NCBI RefSeq assembly: GCF_000428045.1
Contig: NZ_ATZE01000009.1
Location: 1-64,000, forward strand
Direction of reading: 5' to 3'
Length of the DNA: 64,000 bases
DNA from: Sedimenticola selenatireducens DSM 17993
GTDB lineage: Bacteria; Pseudomonadota; Gammaproteobacteria; Chromatiales; Chromatiaceae
The notes beneath the pieces are model-generated. The model was not told where the DNA came from. It searched no databases and was given only the letters and a program-made list of their open reading frames with translations. Below, piece by piece: positions 1-9,868 of this stretch; within the stretch, counting starts at the first letter, position 1, and each line of letters opens with the position of its first letter. Both the position numbers and the translations under genes were made by a program.

Positions 1-196
1 CAACCATGGGATATCAACAGTCGGTAGGTCGGATTAGCGCAGCGTAATCCGACAGGCAGGGGTCGATTGGCGGCCAGACTGTGTTAGGTCCGGGATGCGT
101 TCGCAGGTCATCTATGCTGGGCATACCCCGATGTCGGGTTACGCCCTGACGGTCTAACCCGACCTACGATCTATTCAGTCAACCATGGGATCTCAA
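1..196. repeat. Intergenic palindromic repeat pair flanked by direct repeats
   Basis: Two copies of a GTAGGTCGG(A/G)TTAG...CGTAA(T/C)CCGAC palindrome lie in opposite orientation at 24-53 and 133-167. The pair is bracketed by a 17-bp direct repeat, CAACCATGGGAT(A/C)TCAA, at 1-17 and 180-196. Related copies occur at 62962-62996 and 63118-63152. This resembles dispersed REP-type elements; no gene is seen in positions 1-243. Confidence 0.7.
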
Positions 197-336
197 GAGG
201 CCTGTCATACTGTTTTTACAGAAGCGAATCAGCCTCAAGCTGGTTGAAAAGTGTATGCATCTTCTTTACCTTGCAACGGATTTATCACAAAGCGCCAACA
301 ACATTCAGACAGGATCAGTCGTATGCAGGGGATCAG

Positions 337-3081
337 GTGAATAGTAGAGTCACAACGGATGATCTGCCGGATCGGCTGCGCATACTCACGCAGGCCACTC
401 AGCAACTTCATGCGGGCATCGAATCTGATGAGGTTCTGCGTCTGCTGGTGCAGTTCGCGGTCGAACTGTCAGTGGCAGATGCCGGTGCGGCCGGCTTGCA
501 TCAGGACGGCGAAATATGCTTCAAGGCGATTTTAAACGACAACAACTGGCAGACGGTCGACAGGTGCTTTAGCCATGGAGAGGGGATTGCCGGGTGGCTG
601 CTGGAGCAAACAGAGCTCTTCATTTGCCCCGGCTGTCAAGATGATCCGCGTGCCGCCTGGCAAAAACAGCAGGTGCCGGGAGTGAGGAGCCTGGTCGCTG
701 TACCCATCATGGGTGGCCGGGAGGGAAGACTGCTGGGATGTCTCGAGCTCTACAACAAGCAGAGCGACACCGGGTTTAGTGCGCAGGCGATAGCCTTATT
801 GCAGGCGTTGGTGGCCAGTGCCGCCGGTGCGTTGGAGAACCTTCGACGGCTTGAGGCCCATGTTGATAAGCAACGAGATATGGAGTCCTGCCTGGATCGG
901 TTTATGCGCAGTCAGCAGTTTTCCGATATCGGTACCTGGGACTGGAATATACAGACCGGTGAACTCTACTGGAGTGAACGTATCGGGCCGCTGTTTGGTT
1001 ATCCTCCCGGCGCCCTGGAGACCTCTTATGAAAATTTTCTGTCGGCGGTTCATCCGGATGACCGGCAAACGGTCATCGATGCAGTCAATGCCTGTATTGA
1101 ACGGAGTGAACCCTATGAGGTTGAACACCGCGTAGTCTGGCCCGACGGTACCGTCCGCTGGGTTTTGGAGCGTGGCGATGTATCGCGTGATGCGGCCGGT
1201 TTGCCGCTGCGCATGCTCGGAGTTGTGAAGGATGTTACGCGGCGCAAGAGGGCGGAGGCGTCCCTGCGAGAACAGCGCGATTTTGCCGAAGTGGTGATTG
1301 AGACCGCGCAATCGATCGTCCTGGTGCTGGATACCAGTGGACGTATTGTCCTGTTCAATCCCTATCTGGAGGAGATCAGCGGCTATTCACTGGAAGAGGT
1401 CAAGGGACAAGACTGGTTTAAATGCTTTCTGCCGCTGAGCAAAGCCATAAAGTTCAGTGAACTTTACCAGGAGGGGATTGAAAATATTCTGTTGCGGGGG
1501 AAGGTTGGTCCCATCTTTACCAAGAGTGGTGAATTCCGTGAGATTGAGTGGTACTACAAGACCCTGAAGGATCAGCAAGGCAAGGTGATTGGTCTGTTGG
1601 CAACCGGACAGGACATTACCCATCGACGGGAAACGGAGTATGCGCTGCGTGAGAGTGAAGCGCGCTTTCGTGGGTTGGTGGAGAGCACCAGCGACTGGAT
1701 CTGGGAAGTCGACCAGCAGGGCCTGTATACCTATGTCAGCCCGCAGGTGGAAAGCATGCTGGGCTATTCGCCTGATTCGCTGATCGGGAAAAGTCCGTTT
1801 GATCTGATGCCGCCCTCCGAGCGCAGCCGTGTGCAAATGGAATTCTTTTCTCACGTTAAAAATCAGCAGCCGATCAGTCGCCTGGTCAATGCCAACACCC
1901 ATGTTTCAGGCAGGGAGGTTATCCTGGAGACCAGTGGTGTGCCTTTTTATGATTCCTATGGGCGTTTTGGTGGCTATCGTGGTATTGACCGCGACATCTC
2001 GGATCGCATAGCGGCAGAACGGGCATTGAAGGTGCAAACCCTGCGTAACCGACTGATCCTGGAAAACAGTCATGACGGGTTGGTGATTCTGAATCTGGAT
2101 GGTTCGATACGTGAAGTGAATGATGCTTACTGCAGGATGCTGGGTTATGACCGAAATGTCCTTGTAGGAAAGAGACTAAGTGATCTGAAAGTACCCGGAT
2201 ATGCTCCGGAAGTAGCGGCACGTATCAAAAAAATAATGGAATACGGATACGACCATTTTGAATCGAGTCATCGATGCCATGATGGGCGTGTGATCGATCT
2301 GGATATCAGCGCCACCCTCGCAAAAATCGGTGAGGATCAGTTTATCTTTTCATTTGTCCGGGACATTACGGAGCGCAGACTGAAAGAGCAGATGCGGCTT
2401 CAGGAGGTACAGGCGCAGCGCGATACCCTGGTGAAAGAGGTTCATCATCGGATCAAAAATCATCTGCAGGGTATTATCAATCTGCTGCGCAACCATATTC
2501 AGGATAAACCGGAACTGGTCGAAGCAATGGAGTCGGCCATTAGCCAGGTGGAGTCGATAGCACTGGTGCATGGCCTGCAAAGTCGGCTAAGTCAAGGGAT
2601 GGTCGAATTGGCGGACCTGCTGAAAATGATTTGCAAGGCAGTCGGTCACCCAACATCTGCCGGGATTCAACTGGAGATCGATTGCCCGACGACAGATGTA
2701 GTCATCAGGCCAAATGACGCAGTGCCGCTGGCGCTGATTATCAATGAGTTGTTGCAGAATGCGGTGAAGCACAGTGGCCTGACAGGTGCGTCCTCGTCTG
2801 CGATAACAGCCAAGCTCCTCACGGATGATGAAAATGTGATTCTGCTGGTGAGTAACCCCAGTGCGGTAGCGCTGCCGGTGAATTTTAATCTACAAGAGGG
2901 GCTGGGACTGGGTACCGGCCTGACGCTGGCAAGGGATCTGTTGCCACATCAGGGAGCGGAGCTTTCCCTGACATTTAAGGAGGGCCGGGTTATTGCCCGA
3001 TTGATTCTGCAGACCCCGGTGGTCAGTCTGGAACGGAAACGGCTCGCTCAGGATTTTTCTGTGCCGAACCGGTTAATGTAA
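337..3081 (+). CDS. GAF-PAS(x4) sensor histidine kinase, HisKA_2 type
   Basis: Cytoplasmic sensor kinase without any obvious membrane segment. An N-terminal GAF domain (about residues 20-170) is followed by four PAS domains (roughly 190-305, 315-430, 440-555 and 565-680), then a HisKA_2-type dimerisation/phosphoacceptor region with the motif EVHHRIKNHLQG (likely acceptor His704) and a HATPase domain with the N-box NELLQNAVKH and a glycine-rich GLGTGLTLA box. The reading frame stays open upstream to a TTG at 244, but that start lacks a ribosome site; the GTG at 337 has AGGGGA at 328-333 just before it, so I chose it. The GAF/PAS/HisKA_2 layout is that of PdtaS-like kinases, whose usual partner is a REC-ANTAR regulator; such a gene lies convergently downstream with a 34-bp 3' overlap. 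The ligand is unknown. Confidence 0.9.
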   Translation: MNSRVTTDDLPDRLRILTQATQQLHAGIESDEVLRLLVQFAVELSVADAGAAGLHQDGEICFKAILNDNNWQTVDRCFSHGEGIAGWLLEQTELFICPGCQDDPRAAWQKQQVPGVRSLVAVPIMGGREGRLLGCLELYNKQSDTGFSAQAIALLQALVASAAGALENLRRLEAHVDKQRDMESCLDRFMRSQQFSDIGTWDWNIQTGELYWSERIGPLFGYPPGALETSYENFLSAVHPDDRQTVIDAVNACIERSEPYEVEHRVVWPDGTVRWVLERGDVSRDAAGLPLRMLGVVKDVTRRKRAEASLREQRDFAEVVIETAQSIVLVLDTSGRIVLFNPYLEEISGYSLEEVKGQDWFKCFLPLSKAIKFSELYQEGIENILLRGKVGPIFTKSGEFREIEWYYKTLKDQQGKVIGLLATGQDITHRRETEYALRESEARFRGLVESTSDWIWEVDQQGLYTYVSPQVESMLGYSPDSLIGKSPFDLMPPSERSRVQMEFFSHVKNQQPISRLVNANTHVSGREVILETSGVPFYDSYGRFGGYRGIDRDISDRIAAERALKVQTLRNRLILENSHDGLVILNLDGSIREVNDAYCRMLGYDRNVLVGKRLSDLKVPGYAPEVAARIKKIMEYGYDHFESSHRCHDGRVIDLDISATLAKIGEDQFIFSFVRDITERRLKEQMRLQEVQAQRDTLVKEVHHRIKNHLQGIINLLRNHIQDKPELVEAMESAISQVESIALVHGLQSRLSQGMVELADLLKMICKAVGHPTSAGIQLEIDCPTTDVVIRPNDAVPLALIINELLQNAVKHSGLTGASSSAITAKLLTDDENVILLVSNPSAVALPVNFNLQEGLGLGTGLTLARDLLPHQGAELSLTFKEGRVIARLILQTPVVSLERKRLAQDFSVPNRLM

Positions 3082-3641
3082 TCAGTGGCGTCCAGTATCT
3101 CACGGGCTATCTCCTTCACCTTGCGGCGTTCAGATCGAGCCTGATCACGAATCAGATCGAATGCCTTTTGCCGGTCAATCCGGTGCCGCTCGGAGATGAT
3201 GCCGACGGCAAAGTTCACCACATTTGCCGTGTCCAGCGCCCGGTTCAGTCGCCCCTCGGTAGCCTGCAGTCTCTGCAGATCATTGGCCCGCTTAAGGGCC
3301 GTCTCGATAGTCGGTATCGCCTTGGCAACATCGATGGGCTTCACCAGATAACCCAGGGCGCCCTGTTCCAGTGCGTCGTGAAGCGTCTCCTGATCGTCGT
3401 AAGCGGACAGATGCACGACAGGCACGCCCAGTTCATTAAGGTGCTTTGATACATCGATACCCGAGAGCCCCGGCATGCGGATGTCCAGGATGACCAGGTC
3501 CGGATAGTCCTTGACGACCATTTCCACGGCCTCTTCTCCGGTTGCCGCTACCAGCACGGTGTAGCCGGCATCGCGCAACCCCCGGCCGAATGTCGCGAGC
3601 ACCAGTGCATCATCATCAACCAGAAGCAGTTTCTTCGTCAT
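3048..3641 (-). CDS. REC-ANTAR response regulator (transcription antitermination type)
   Basis: Response regulator of 197 residues. The N-terminal receiver has the acidic pocket VDDD at 8-11, phosphoacceptor Asp53 in LVILDIRMPG, and Lys101 in the YLVKP motif. A short coiled-coil linker leads to a C-terminal ANTAR domain (about 137-190), the fold that binds paired RNA hairpins and prevents termination in AmiR/NasR/EutV-type systems. The ATG at 3641 is preceded by GAGAG; a TTG five codons upstream is less likely. It is the probable partner of the HisKA_2 kinase on the other strand, but the two genes converge and their 3' ends overlap by 34 bp rather than forming an operon. I did not find a dual-hexaloop ANTAR target in the window. 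Confidence 0.9.
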   Translation of the reverse strand: MTKKLLLVDDDALVLATFGRGLRDAGYTVLVAATGEEAVEMVVKDYPDLVILDIRMPGLSGIDVSKHLNELGVPVVHLSAYDDQETLHDALEQGALGYLVKPIDVAKAIPTIETALKRANDLQRLQATEGRLNRALDTANVVNFAVGIISERHRIDRQKAFDLIRDQARSERRKVKEIAREILDATDYINRFGTEKS

Positions 3642-4253
3642 CAGATACTCTCTCAAGTACTACTTTAAAGTCACTATCGTCTTGCAGATTTCCTGCAAGA
3701 GATGGATCGGCGTTAATCCGGCACGCTCGTTTCTGGATATTCATAGATGATCATTTGGCCGTGATCTTTTATGGAGTTTTATGATTCAGGAATCCAGTTG
3801 ATGTGGCAGCAAGCTGCGCACCCTAGTGTATCTTCAAGTTAACAGTCAATGGTTTGAAAAAACATTGCCTTATATCAATTTTTACAAATAGTCACTAACT
3901 TCCATCGAAAGCGCTCGACCTAAGGCATCTTTTTGCTGTAATAAAACTGTAATATAACCAGGCACTTTTTATTTGTGCCGTATGGTGTTATAAAGTTTGC
4001 TAGACACTGTTTCATAGATCAATAAATTAGCTATTTAAGAATGCTGAGCGGCTATTCAAGCATTGCCGGACTCAGCAGGATTTGAAAGTCAGGCCCTTCC
4101 CCCGCCTTCAAAAAAATATACGCATTTTAAGATTCGATAGTCAGGCCGTTGATTGCCTTTCTATTGTTAAGGTTTCCTGCGGTCCTCTTTGCTGTCGAGC
4201 AACAAAGTGGGTCATGGGTGGCGTACGTTATGCATTTGGGTGGGGTGTAAAAC
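3642..4253. other. AT-rich intergenic region
   Basis: About 600 bp with no convincing gene; the short ORFs here have no ribosome site or recognisable family. It contains a 20-bp segment, TCAGGCCCTTCCCCCGCCTT at 4089-4108, that recurs with one change at 7146-7165 upstream of the chemotaxis gene. Promoters for the antitermination regulator (minus strand) and for the DUF3135 operon (plus strand) must lie here, but I see no strong sigma-70 match. Confidence 0.5.
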
Positions 4254-4628
4254 ATGTATACCAGCTTTGAGGGGTTTGATTTTGATGAGTGGGTGACCCT
4301 GGCAAAAGGTGACCCGGAGGCCTTTGAGAAGCGTCGCGCCAAATGGCTGGAGGCAGCAATTCAGCGGACTCCGGACCACAACAAGGATCGACTGCTGGGA
4401 TTACAGTTCCAGATCGACATGATCAGACAAAAGAACCGGCATCCACTGGGTGCTTGCATGAAACTGAGCAGTATGATGCTTGAAAACTGGCTCGGTGAAC
4501 TGCCCTCTGCAGTAGATGCAATCGAAGTAAAAAATGAGTCACCTGCCAAGGCTGAAGTAGTAGATTTGCACCATTTCATGCATTCCAAAAATAAACAAAC
4601 AAGCCGGAGAGGTGGCGGTGAGTCATGA
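4254..4628 (+). CDS. DUF3135 family protein
   Basis: Small protein of 124 residues without signal peptide or membrane segment. The N-terminal part (FDFDEWVTLAKGDPEAFE, then an Arg-rich helix) and the LGLQFQIDMIRQK and MKLSSMML segments match the DUF3135 family of short helical gammaproteobacterial proteins of unknown function. The end is basic and glycine-rich. GGTGGGGTG lies upstream of the ATG. Its stop codon overlaps the start of the downstream GGDEF-EAL gene, so the two are probably translationally coupled; that context hints at a role connected with c-di-GMP signalling, but this is inference only. Confidence 0.75.
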   Translation: MYTSFEGFDFDEWVTLAKGDPEAFEKRRAKWLEAAIQRTPDHNKDRLLGLQFQIDMIRQKNRHPLGACMKLSSMMLENWLGELPSAVDAIEVKNESPAKAEVVDLHHFMHSKNKQTSRRGGGES

Positions 4629-6909
4629 TGAGCTCACATGCATGAAGAATAATCTGATGCTTTGTAGATCGGGAGAACTGCAAGAAGTGTCGGAGGCAAG
4701 TCCGAGAGCTCTCTACCTGGAGAGTATTCTCAACGCATCAGGGATAATGGCGATTATTGCCACGGATCTCGATTTCGCCATCAACTACTACAACCCATCC
4801 GCACAAAACCTGTTTGACTTCAAAGCGTCCGAACTGGAAGGGAAACGGTTCAACGAAATTCCCGCCTTGGGACTGACCGATGCCAAACGGCTCAAGGAGA
4901 TGGTGGATACGGTCGGGAATGCCGAAGAGTACTACTATTCCCTGAAGCGTATTGTCCAGGGTGAGTGCCGGCTGATTGAGAGTGTCATATCCGGTATCTA
5001 TGACAATCAGCGGCGGTTGATTGGCTATATTCTGAATGCCCGGGATGTCACCAGCCGTCAGGTGCAGCAGGAACGGATTACCCGAAAGGTCGCGGAAGAG
5101 CAGTGCCTGGGGATGCTGTTACGCCTCTCCCTGGATCGGATGGATGTCGACAGATTTCTGCAACAGTCACTTGAATCACTCCTCACATCGATACCCTGGC
5201 TGAATCTGCTACCTAAAGGGGCGATCTTTCTGGCTGAACAACAGCAGCAGCAAGAGACCCTTCGGCTGGTAGCCAACTATCGGCTGGCGGATGCCGTGGC
5301 AGAGTCCTGCAAACAGATATCTATTGGTTACTGTGTCTGCGGTCGAGCGGCGGCCCAGAGAGAGCTGCTCTATATCGCCGATAGCGACGATAACCGGCAC
5401 GATGTCAGATACCCCGGCATGGAGCCGCATGGGCACTATTCAGTTCCGCTGCTGTTGAGTAATAAGATTCTCGGCGTGCTGACGCTCTATCTGCCACCGG
5501 GGCATCAGGAGAAAGAGAGTGACAAGGCCTTCCTGAAACGTGTTGCCGATGTGCTGAGCATGGGGATCTCTAAACGACGGGCGGAGACTGCCCTGGAATA
5601 CGAGGCACAGTATGATGGCCTGACCACACTGCCCAACCGCAACCAGATAATTTTTCATATTGACCGGGCTCTTGCCAGGGCCCGACGTCATGGCCATATC
5701 GGTGCGGTGATGTTTATCGACCTGGACCATTTCAAGAACATCAATGACTCCCTGGGACACAATATTGGTGACGAGGTCTTGCGGCAGGTCTCCAGGCGTC
5801 TGGTTACCACCCTGCGCCAGGAGGATGTGGTCGCACGCCTGGGTGGTGATGAGTTTGTAGTGCTGCTCTCGGAAGAGGGTTGTCATCCCAGAGATGTGGC
5901 GCGACAGGCTCAACTGGTAGCGGAAAAGATACGTGATTCACTCTCCCTAACATACAACGTCGGCGGTTATTCACTGAATGTCACGCCAAGTATCGGCGTG
6001 GCCCTGTTTCCGGACAACAACGAAACCACCACCCAGGTGCTGCAACAGGCCGATACGGCAATGTACCGGGCGAAAGCGGAGGGGCGAAATTGTATTCGTT
6101 TCTTCCTGCCGGTCATGCAGATGCTGGCCAATGAACGGTTGGCGGTCGAGCAAGACCTGCGCTGGGCTCTGGATGAGCGAAAACTGCAGCTCCACTACCA
6201 GCCCCAGGTGGACGCCGCGGGGCGCATGGTCGGTGCCGAGGTGCTGTTGCGCTGTCCGGGACAGAAGGGGACCTTTAATCGCATTGACCTCTGTATTGAT
6301 GTGGCCGAAACGACCGGCCTGATACTACCCATTGGTGAGTGGATTTTACGCGAAGCGTGCCAGAACCTGAAACGCTGGTCGGACAGCGGGATTGCCGGAT
6401 CGTTGCGCCATCTCTGTATTAACATCAGTCCAAAACAGTTTCTGCAGGGCGACTTTGTTCCGCTGGTTCAGCGGGTGATTGAGCAAACCGGCGTTGATGC
6501 CCAACGTCTGGTACTTGAGATCACCGAGAGCACATTAATCGATGCTAAAGCAGATGCCATAGTGACCATGCAGGCACTGAAAGAGATTGGAATTCGTGTT
6601 GCCATGGATGATTTTGGTACCGGCTATTCATCGCTCTCCTATCTCACCCAGCTTCCCCTGGGTATCCTCAAGATTGACCGCTCTTTTGTCTCGGGTATCA
6701 GTCTTGACCATAAAAATGCAGCAATTGTGGAAGCATTAATGACCATGGCCCGCCAACTTCACCTGTATGTGATTGCCGAGGGCGTTGAAACCAGTGACGA
6801 TCTCGAATTCCTGGTTCAGAAGGGGTGTGAATATTTTCAGGGATTCCATTTCAGCCGGCCACAATCTGTCTCGGAATTTAACACCTACCTCGGACAACAA
6901 TCCCGCTGA
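4618..6909 (+). CDS. PAS-GAF-GGDEF-EAL c-di-GMP turnover protein
   Basis: Cytoplasmic protein of 763 residues. A PAS domain (about 25-145) and a GAF domain (about 160-325) precede a GGDEF domain with an intact GGDEF signature and an RQED sequence five residues before it that fits the RxxD inhibitory site. A C-terminal EAL domain has DDFGTGYSSL, ITEST and AEGVET motifs intact, while the name-giving motif reads EVL (EVLLR) instead of EAL; EVL variants can still be active in the family. Both cyclase and phosphodiesterase activity are therefore possible. The GTG at 4618 has GGAGAG seven bases upstream; the open frame also allows GTG 4612, which is too close to that site. The gene overlaps the DUF3135 gene by 11 bp. 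Confidence 0.92.
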   Translation: MSHDELTCMKNNLMLCRSGELQEVSEASPRALYLESILNASGIMAIIATDLDFAINYYNPSAQNLFDFKASELEGKRFNEIPALGLTDAKRLKEMVDTVGNAEEYYYSLKRIVQGECRLIESVISGIYDNQRRLIGYILNARDVTSRQVQQERITRKVAEEQCLGMLLRLSLDRMDVDRFLQQSLESLLTSIPWLNLLPKGAIFLAEQQQQQETLRLVANYRLADAVAESCKQISIGYCVCGRAAAQRELLYIADSDDNRHDVRYPGMEPHGHYSVPLLLSNKILGVLTLYLPPGHQEKESDKAFLKRVADVLSMGISKRRAETALEYEAQYDGLTTLPNRNQIIFHIDRALARARRHGHIGAVMFIDLDHFKNINDSLGHNIGDEVLRQVSRRLVTTLRQEDVVARLGGDEFVVLLSEEGCHPRDVARQAQLVAEKIRDSLSLTYNVGGYSLNVTPSIGVALFPDNNETTTQVLQQADTAMYRAKAEGRNCIRFFLPVMQMLANERLAVEQDLRWALDERKLQLHYQPQVDAAGRMVGAEVLLRCPGQKGTFNRIDLCIDVAETTGLILPIGEWILREACQNLKRWSDSGIAGSLRHLCINISPKQFLQGDFVPLVQRVIEQTGVDAQRLVLEITESTLIDAKADAIVTMQALKEIGIRVAMDDFGTGYSSLSYLTQLPLGILKIDRSFVSGISLDHKNAAIVEALMTMARQLHLYVIAEGVETSDDLEFLVQKGCEYFQGFHFSRPQSVSEFNTYLGQQSR

Positions 6910-7374
6910 TCGCCTTGGTGTCTCCACTGTGTCGCACCAATACAAATGGTCCTGTCTCCTGAAATAAATTTGATAAAGCTTTTCCAGGGCTTGCCGATAT
7001 GATTGCCAGTGACAGATGCATCGCCAGATATCATGGTACCCATGTTTCTGTTATCAGTATCACCCTTCCCCTTGTGATACTGACCGGTTGCTGAACGGAG
7101 TATGAATCCGGCCATCAATTGGAAAGCAATAAGTTCACACCATTTTCAGGCCCTTCCCCTGCCTTGTGATAGCGCATGGCTATCTCAGCGATTGTCGTTC
7201 CTGTTTTTACGGGATCGCGTGTGGCGGTGGGTATCTCCCGGGCCTGCGTATCTCCTGAAGAGACAGATCTGGCACATTGAGGATATCGGCCCGTTGATCG
7301 GTGGCTGATCCAGCAGACAGGCATTTGTACATGAATAAAAAGAACTGTGACGAAACCAAAATGGAGATTGCGAG
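6910..7374. other. Intergenic region upstream of the chemotaxis gene
   Basis: Some 465 bp without a supportable gene. It carries TCAGGCCCTTCCCCTGCCTT at 7146-7165, nearly identical to the sequence 145 bp upstream of the DUF3135 gene. No clear terminator or promoter was recognised. Confidence 0.5.
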
Positions 7375-9399
7375 ATGAAAGGTATTCTACTTCCAGCCAT
7401 GTATCTGATGGAGCGGCTACGCTATCCGCTCAAGTTCGGGCTGATATTTCTGGTTGTCCTGGTGCCCCTTGTGGTGCTCTCTATCAATCTGATTTCCCAG
7501 ATTAACGAGGGAGTTGAGATTGTCGAGCATGAGCGACAGGGGCTGGCTTATATCAAGGCTGTTCGTCAACCGATTGAGCAGATACAACAGCATCGCGGCA
7601 TGACCAGCGCCTTTCTGGCTGGTGCGGATAATTTCCGCGACCGTATCATGAGCAAGCGTGTCGAGGTGGACCAAAAGATGGCCGCCTTGCTGGCGATGGA
7701 TAAGGAGCTGGGGGCTGCGCTGGGTACCCAGGGTAAACTCAGCCTGCTGATACAGAAGTGGGAGAGCATCAAGGCCTCTTCCATGAATCAGGATGCGGCC
7801 GTTGCAATCAAGGCACATACTGAACTGCTGGCCGACATGATCGGATTGATGAGTCGCATCGCGGATGCCTCGGATATTACCCTGGACCCGAAACTGGACA
7901 CCTATTACCTCGGTGACGCGGTGGTAAACAATCTGATTAATCTGACAGAGAATATGGGTCAGGCCAGGGCGGTGGGTTCCGGTGTGGCGGCGCAGGGAAT
8001 GCATACCCAGCAATCATTTGTCAGGCTCTCCGTGCTGGCAAACAGTATCACGGCCTATGCGAAGCGCTCCGACGCGGGACTGGATGCCGCGATTAACGCC
8101 AACAAGACCATTGGCGAGAAACTGAGTGTGGCGGTCGCTTCAAACAGTCGGGCCATTGCCGAGATGCAGTCGCTCCTGGATAAGGTGCTGCAGGATTCGG
8201 ATCGAATCACTGTCGATGAAAAAACCGTATTTGATACGGCGACCGTGGCAATTTCCGGTTCTTACCAGCTCTATGATGCGATTGCCACTGAGTTGGACAG
8301 GCTGTTTGTTGAACGTATTGCAGCTGAAACCACAGTCAAGAATGTAACACTGGCAATTGTGACTGCGGTATTGGCACTGGTGATCTATCTGTTTGCCGGC
8401 CTCTACTACTCGGTTGTTGGGAGTATTAATCAAATCGGAGAGGCAACCCGCCAGATGGCCCAGGGTGATCTGAATACCCGTTTGACTCTGAATACACGGG
8501 ATGAACTGCAGCGGGTGGCCACTGATTTCAATGACATGGGCTCGGCGTTCAAGGATGTGGTGATGCAAATTGCCCAGGCCACCGCCCAACTCGCCACCAT
8601 GGCAGAACAGACCTCGGTGGTTACCGAACAGACCAACCAGGCGCTGCAGACCCAGTTGAGTGAGACCACCCAGGTGGCCACGGCAATGAATGAGATGAGT
8701 GCCACGGTGCAGGAGGTGGCCTCCAGCACCGGCAGGACTTCCCAGGCGGCCAATGAGGTAAACAGCCAGGCGTCGGAAGGGCAGCGGGCGATGCAGGATA
8801 CCATTGCCCAGATCCAGCAACTCTCGGAAACCGTGGAGGGTGCCGGTTCGGTTATTCAGCAGCTGGAGCAGCACAGTGTGGAGATCGGCAGTATCCTGGA
8901 TGTCATCAAGGGGATCGCCGAGCAGACCAATCTGTTGGCATTGAATGCCGCCATCGAAGCGGCCCGCGCTGGAGAGCAGGGCAGAGGATTTGCGGTTGTG
9001 GCAGATGAGGTGCGCAATCTGGCGAGCAAGACCCAGGTCTCAACGGAAGAGATCAACCAGATGATTGAGAAGTTACAGTCCGGTTCAGCTCAGGCAGTGG
9101 CGGCGGTGAACAGCAGTCAGAAGCTGGCCCGCTCGGCCGTGGAACAGGCTTCCAAAACAGGCGATGCACTCACCAATATCAGCAGTTCGATCGAGCGGGT
9201 CAATGATATGAGTACCCAGATTGCCAGTGCCGCTGAGGAACAGAGCGCGGTGACAGAAGAGATCAACCGGAATATCGTGCAGATTAACGAGATGACTGAA
9301 CAGACGGCGGTTGGCGCCAAACAGACATCGGCCGCCAATAGTGATCAGACCCGCCTGGCGGCGGAACTGCAGGGATTGGTGGGACGCTTTAAGGTCTAG
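7375..9399 (+). CDS. Methyl-accepting chemotaxis protein with NIT-like sensor domain
   Basis: Inner-membrane chemoreceptor of 674 residues. One membrane helix lies at about 23-43 and another at about 325-347, enclosing an all-helical periplasmic sensor of about 280 residues. The sensor has the [14 protein letters not shown] segment and a second helical half resembling the nitrate/nitrite-sensing NIT domain family; the ligand is not proven. A HAMP domain ([16 protein letters not shown]) leads into a signalling domain with the conserved hairpin tip [20 protein letters not shown]. There is no C-terminal CheB/CheR-binding pentapeptide. It stands alone, with no che genes nearby. Confidence 0.93.
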   Translation: MKGILLPAMYLMERLRYPLKFGLIFLVVLVPLVVLSINLISQINEGVEIVEHERQGLAYIKAVRQPIEQIQQHRGMTSAFLAGADNFRDRIMSKRVEVDQKMAALLAMDKELGAALGTQGKLSLLIQKWESIKASSMNQDAAVAIKAHTELLADMIGLMSRIADASDITLDPKLDTYYLGDAVVNNLINLTENMGQARAVGSGVAAQGMHTQQSFVRLSVLANSITAYAKRSDAGLDAAINANKTIGEKLSVAVASNSRAIAEMQSLLDKVLQDSDRITVDEKTVFDTATVAISGSYQLYDAIATELDRLFVERIAAETTVKNVTLAIVTAVLALVIYLFAGLYYSVVGSINQIGEATRQMAQGDLNTRLTLNTRDELQRVATDFNDMGSAFKDVVMQIAQATAQLATMAEQTSVVTEQTNQALQTQLSETTQVATAMNEMSATVQEVASSTGRTSQAANEVNSQASEGQRAMQDTIAQIQQLSETVEGAGSVIQQLEQHSVEIGSILDVIKGIAEQTNLLALNAAIEAARAGEQGRGFAVVADEVRNLASKTQVSTEEINQMIEKLQSGSAQAVAAVNSSQKLARSAVEQASKTGDALTNISSSIERVNDMSTQIASAAEEQSAVTEEINRNIVQINEMTEQTAVGAKQTSAANSDQTRLAAELQGLVGRFKV

Positions 9400-9419
9400 G
9401 AGCCTGTCGGGTAGCCTGG

Positions 9420-9459
9420 GTCAGCGCCGGAAACGAAGTGATTCGTTTCCGGCGCTGAC
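9420..9459. terminator. Perfect 18-bp hairpin between convergent genes
   Basis: An uninterrupted 18-bp inverted repeat (9420-9437 with 9442-9459) around a four-base loop lies 20 bp after the chemoreceptor stop and 13 bp before the hspQ stop. No T-run follows on either strand, so it is terminator-like by position rather than a canonical Rho-independent terminator. Confidence 0.55.
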
Positions 9460-9472
9460 GTATGAGGCCTGG

Positions 9473-9781
9473 TTAGTTCGGTTGACCGGCTACGTAGCGG
9501 TCACCGTTAAAGCTTCTGAATACCCTGGCAATGTCGGGATGTTCGATCGGTTCATGTAGCTCATCCGGTTCCAGGTTGCACTGGGCGACATAGGTTTCAA
9601 CATCAGAACCATCCACCAGCACCCGGTACCAGGGTTCATCTTTCGGGGGGCGGCTTTTTGCCATCCGCTCATACCATTCATCGGTCAGCAGGAATTCAGC
9701 GTCCACGTCATAGATTACTCCGCGGTAACCAAACAGCCTATGTTGAACCAGTTGTCCGACGTTCCATTTTGCATATTTCAT
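9473..9781 (-). CDS. hspQ: Heat shock protein HspQ
   Basis: A protein of 102 residues matching the HspQ/YccV family along its whole length: N-terminal KYAKWNVGQLVQHRLFGYRG, then PWYRVLVDG and the C-terminal EPIEHPDIARVF. HspQ is a small cytoplasmic beta-barrel-like protein; in E. coli it binds hemimethylated DNA and affects stability of DnaA and Lon substrates. Length is normal for the family. It is transcribed separately, convergent to the chemoreceptor gene. Confidence 0.92.
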   Translation of the reverse strand: MKYAKWNVGQLVQHRLFGYRGVIYDVDAEFLLTDEWYERMAKSRPPKDEPWYRVLVDGSDVETYVAQCNLEPDELHEPIEHPDIARVFRSFNGDRYVAGQPN

Positions 9782-9868
9782 TCTGATCTCCCCGACATGG
9801 CAGGCATGCGGATAGTCCTGTGTTAACTCTTAAGACCCCGTCGGCGTCCATTCTGTTTCATGATTTTG

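Noticed and set aside
4222-4250. ACGTTATGCAT resembling a ModE half-site
   Set aside because: No matching second half-site is found at the required spacing.
4082-4342. Short ORFs on both strands before the DUF3135 gene
   Set aside because: They lack ribosome sites and recognisable sequence and overlap the start of the DUF3135 gene.
6223-6260. EVL in place of EAL as proof of a dead phosphodiesterase
   Set aside because: The other catalytic motifs are intact and EVL variants can be active, so inactivity is not supported.
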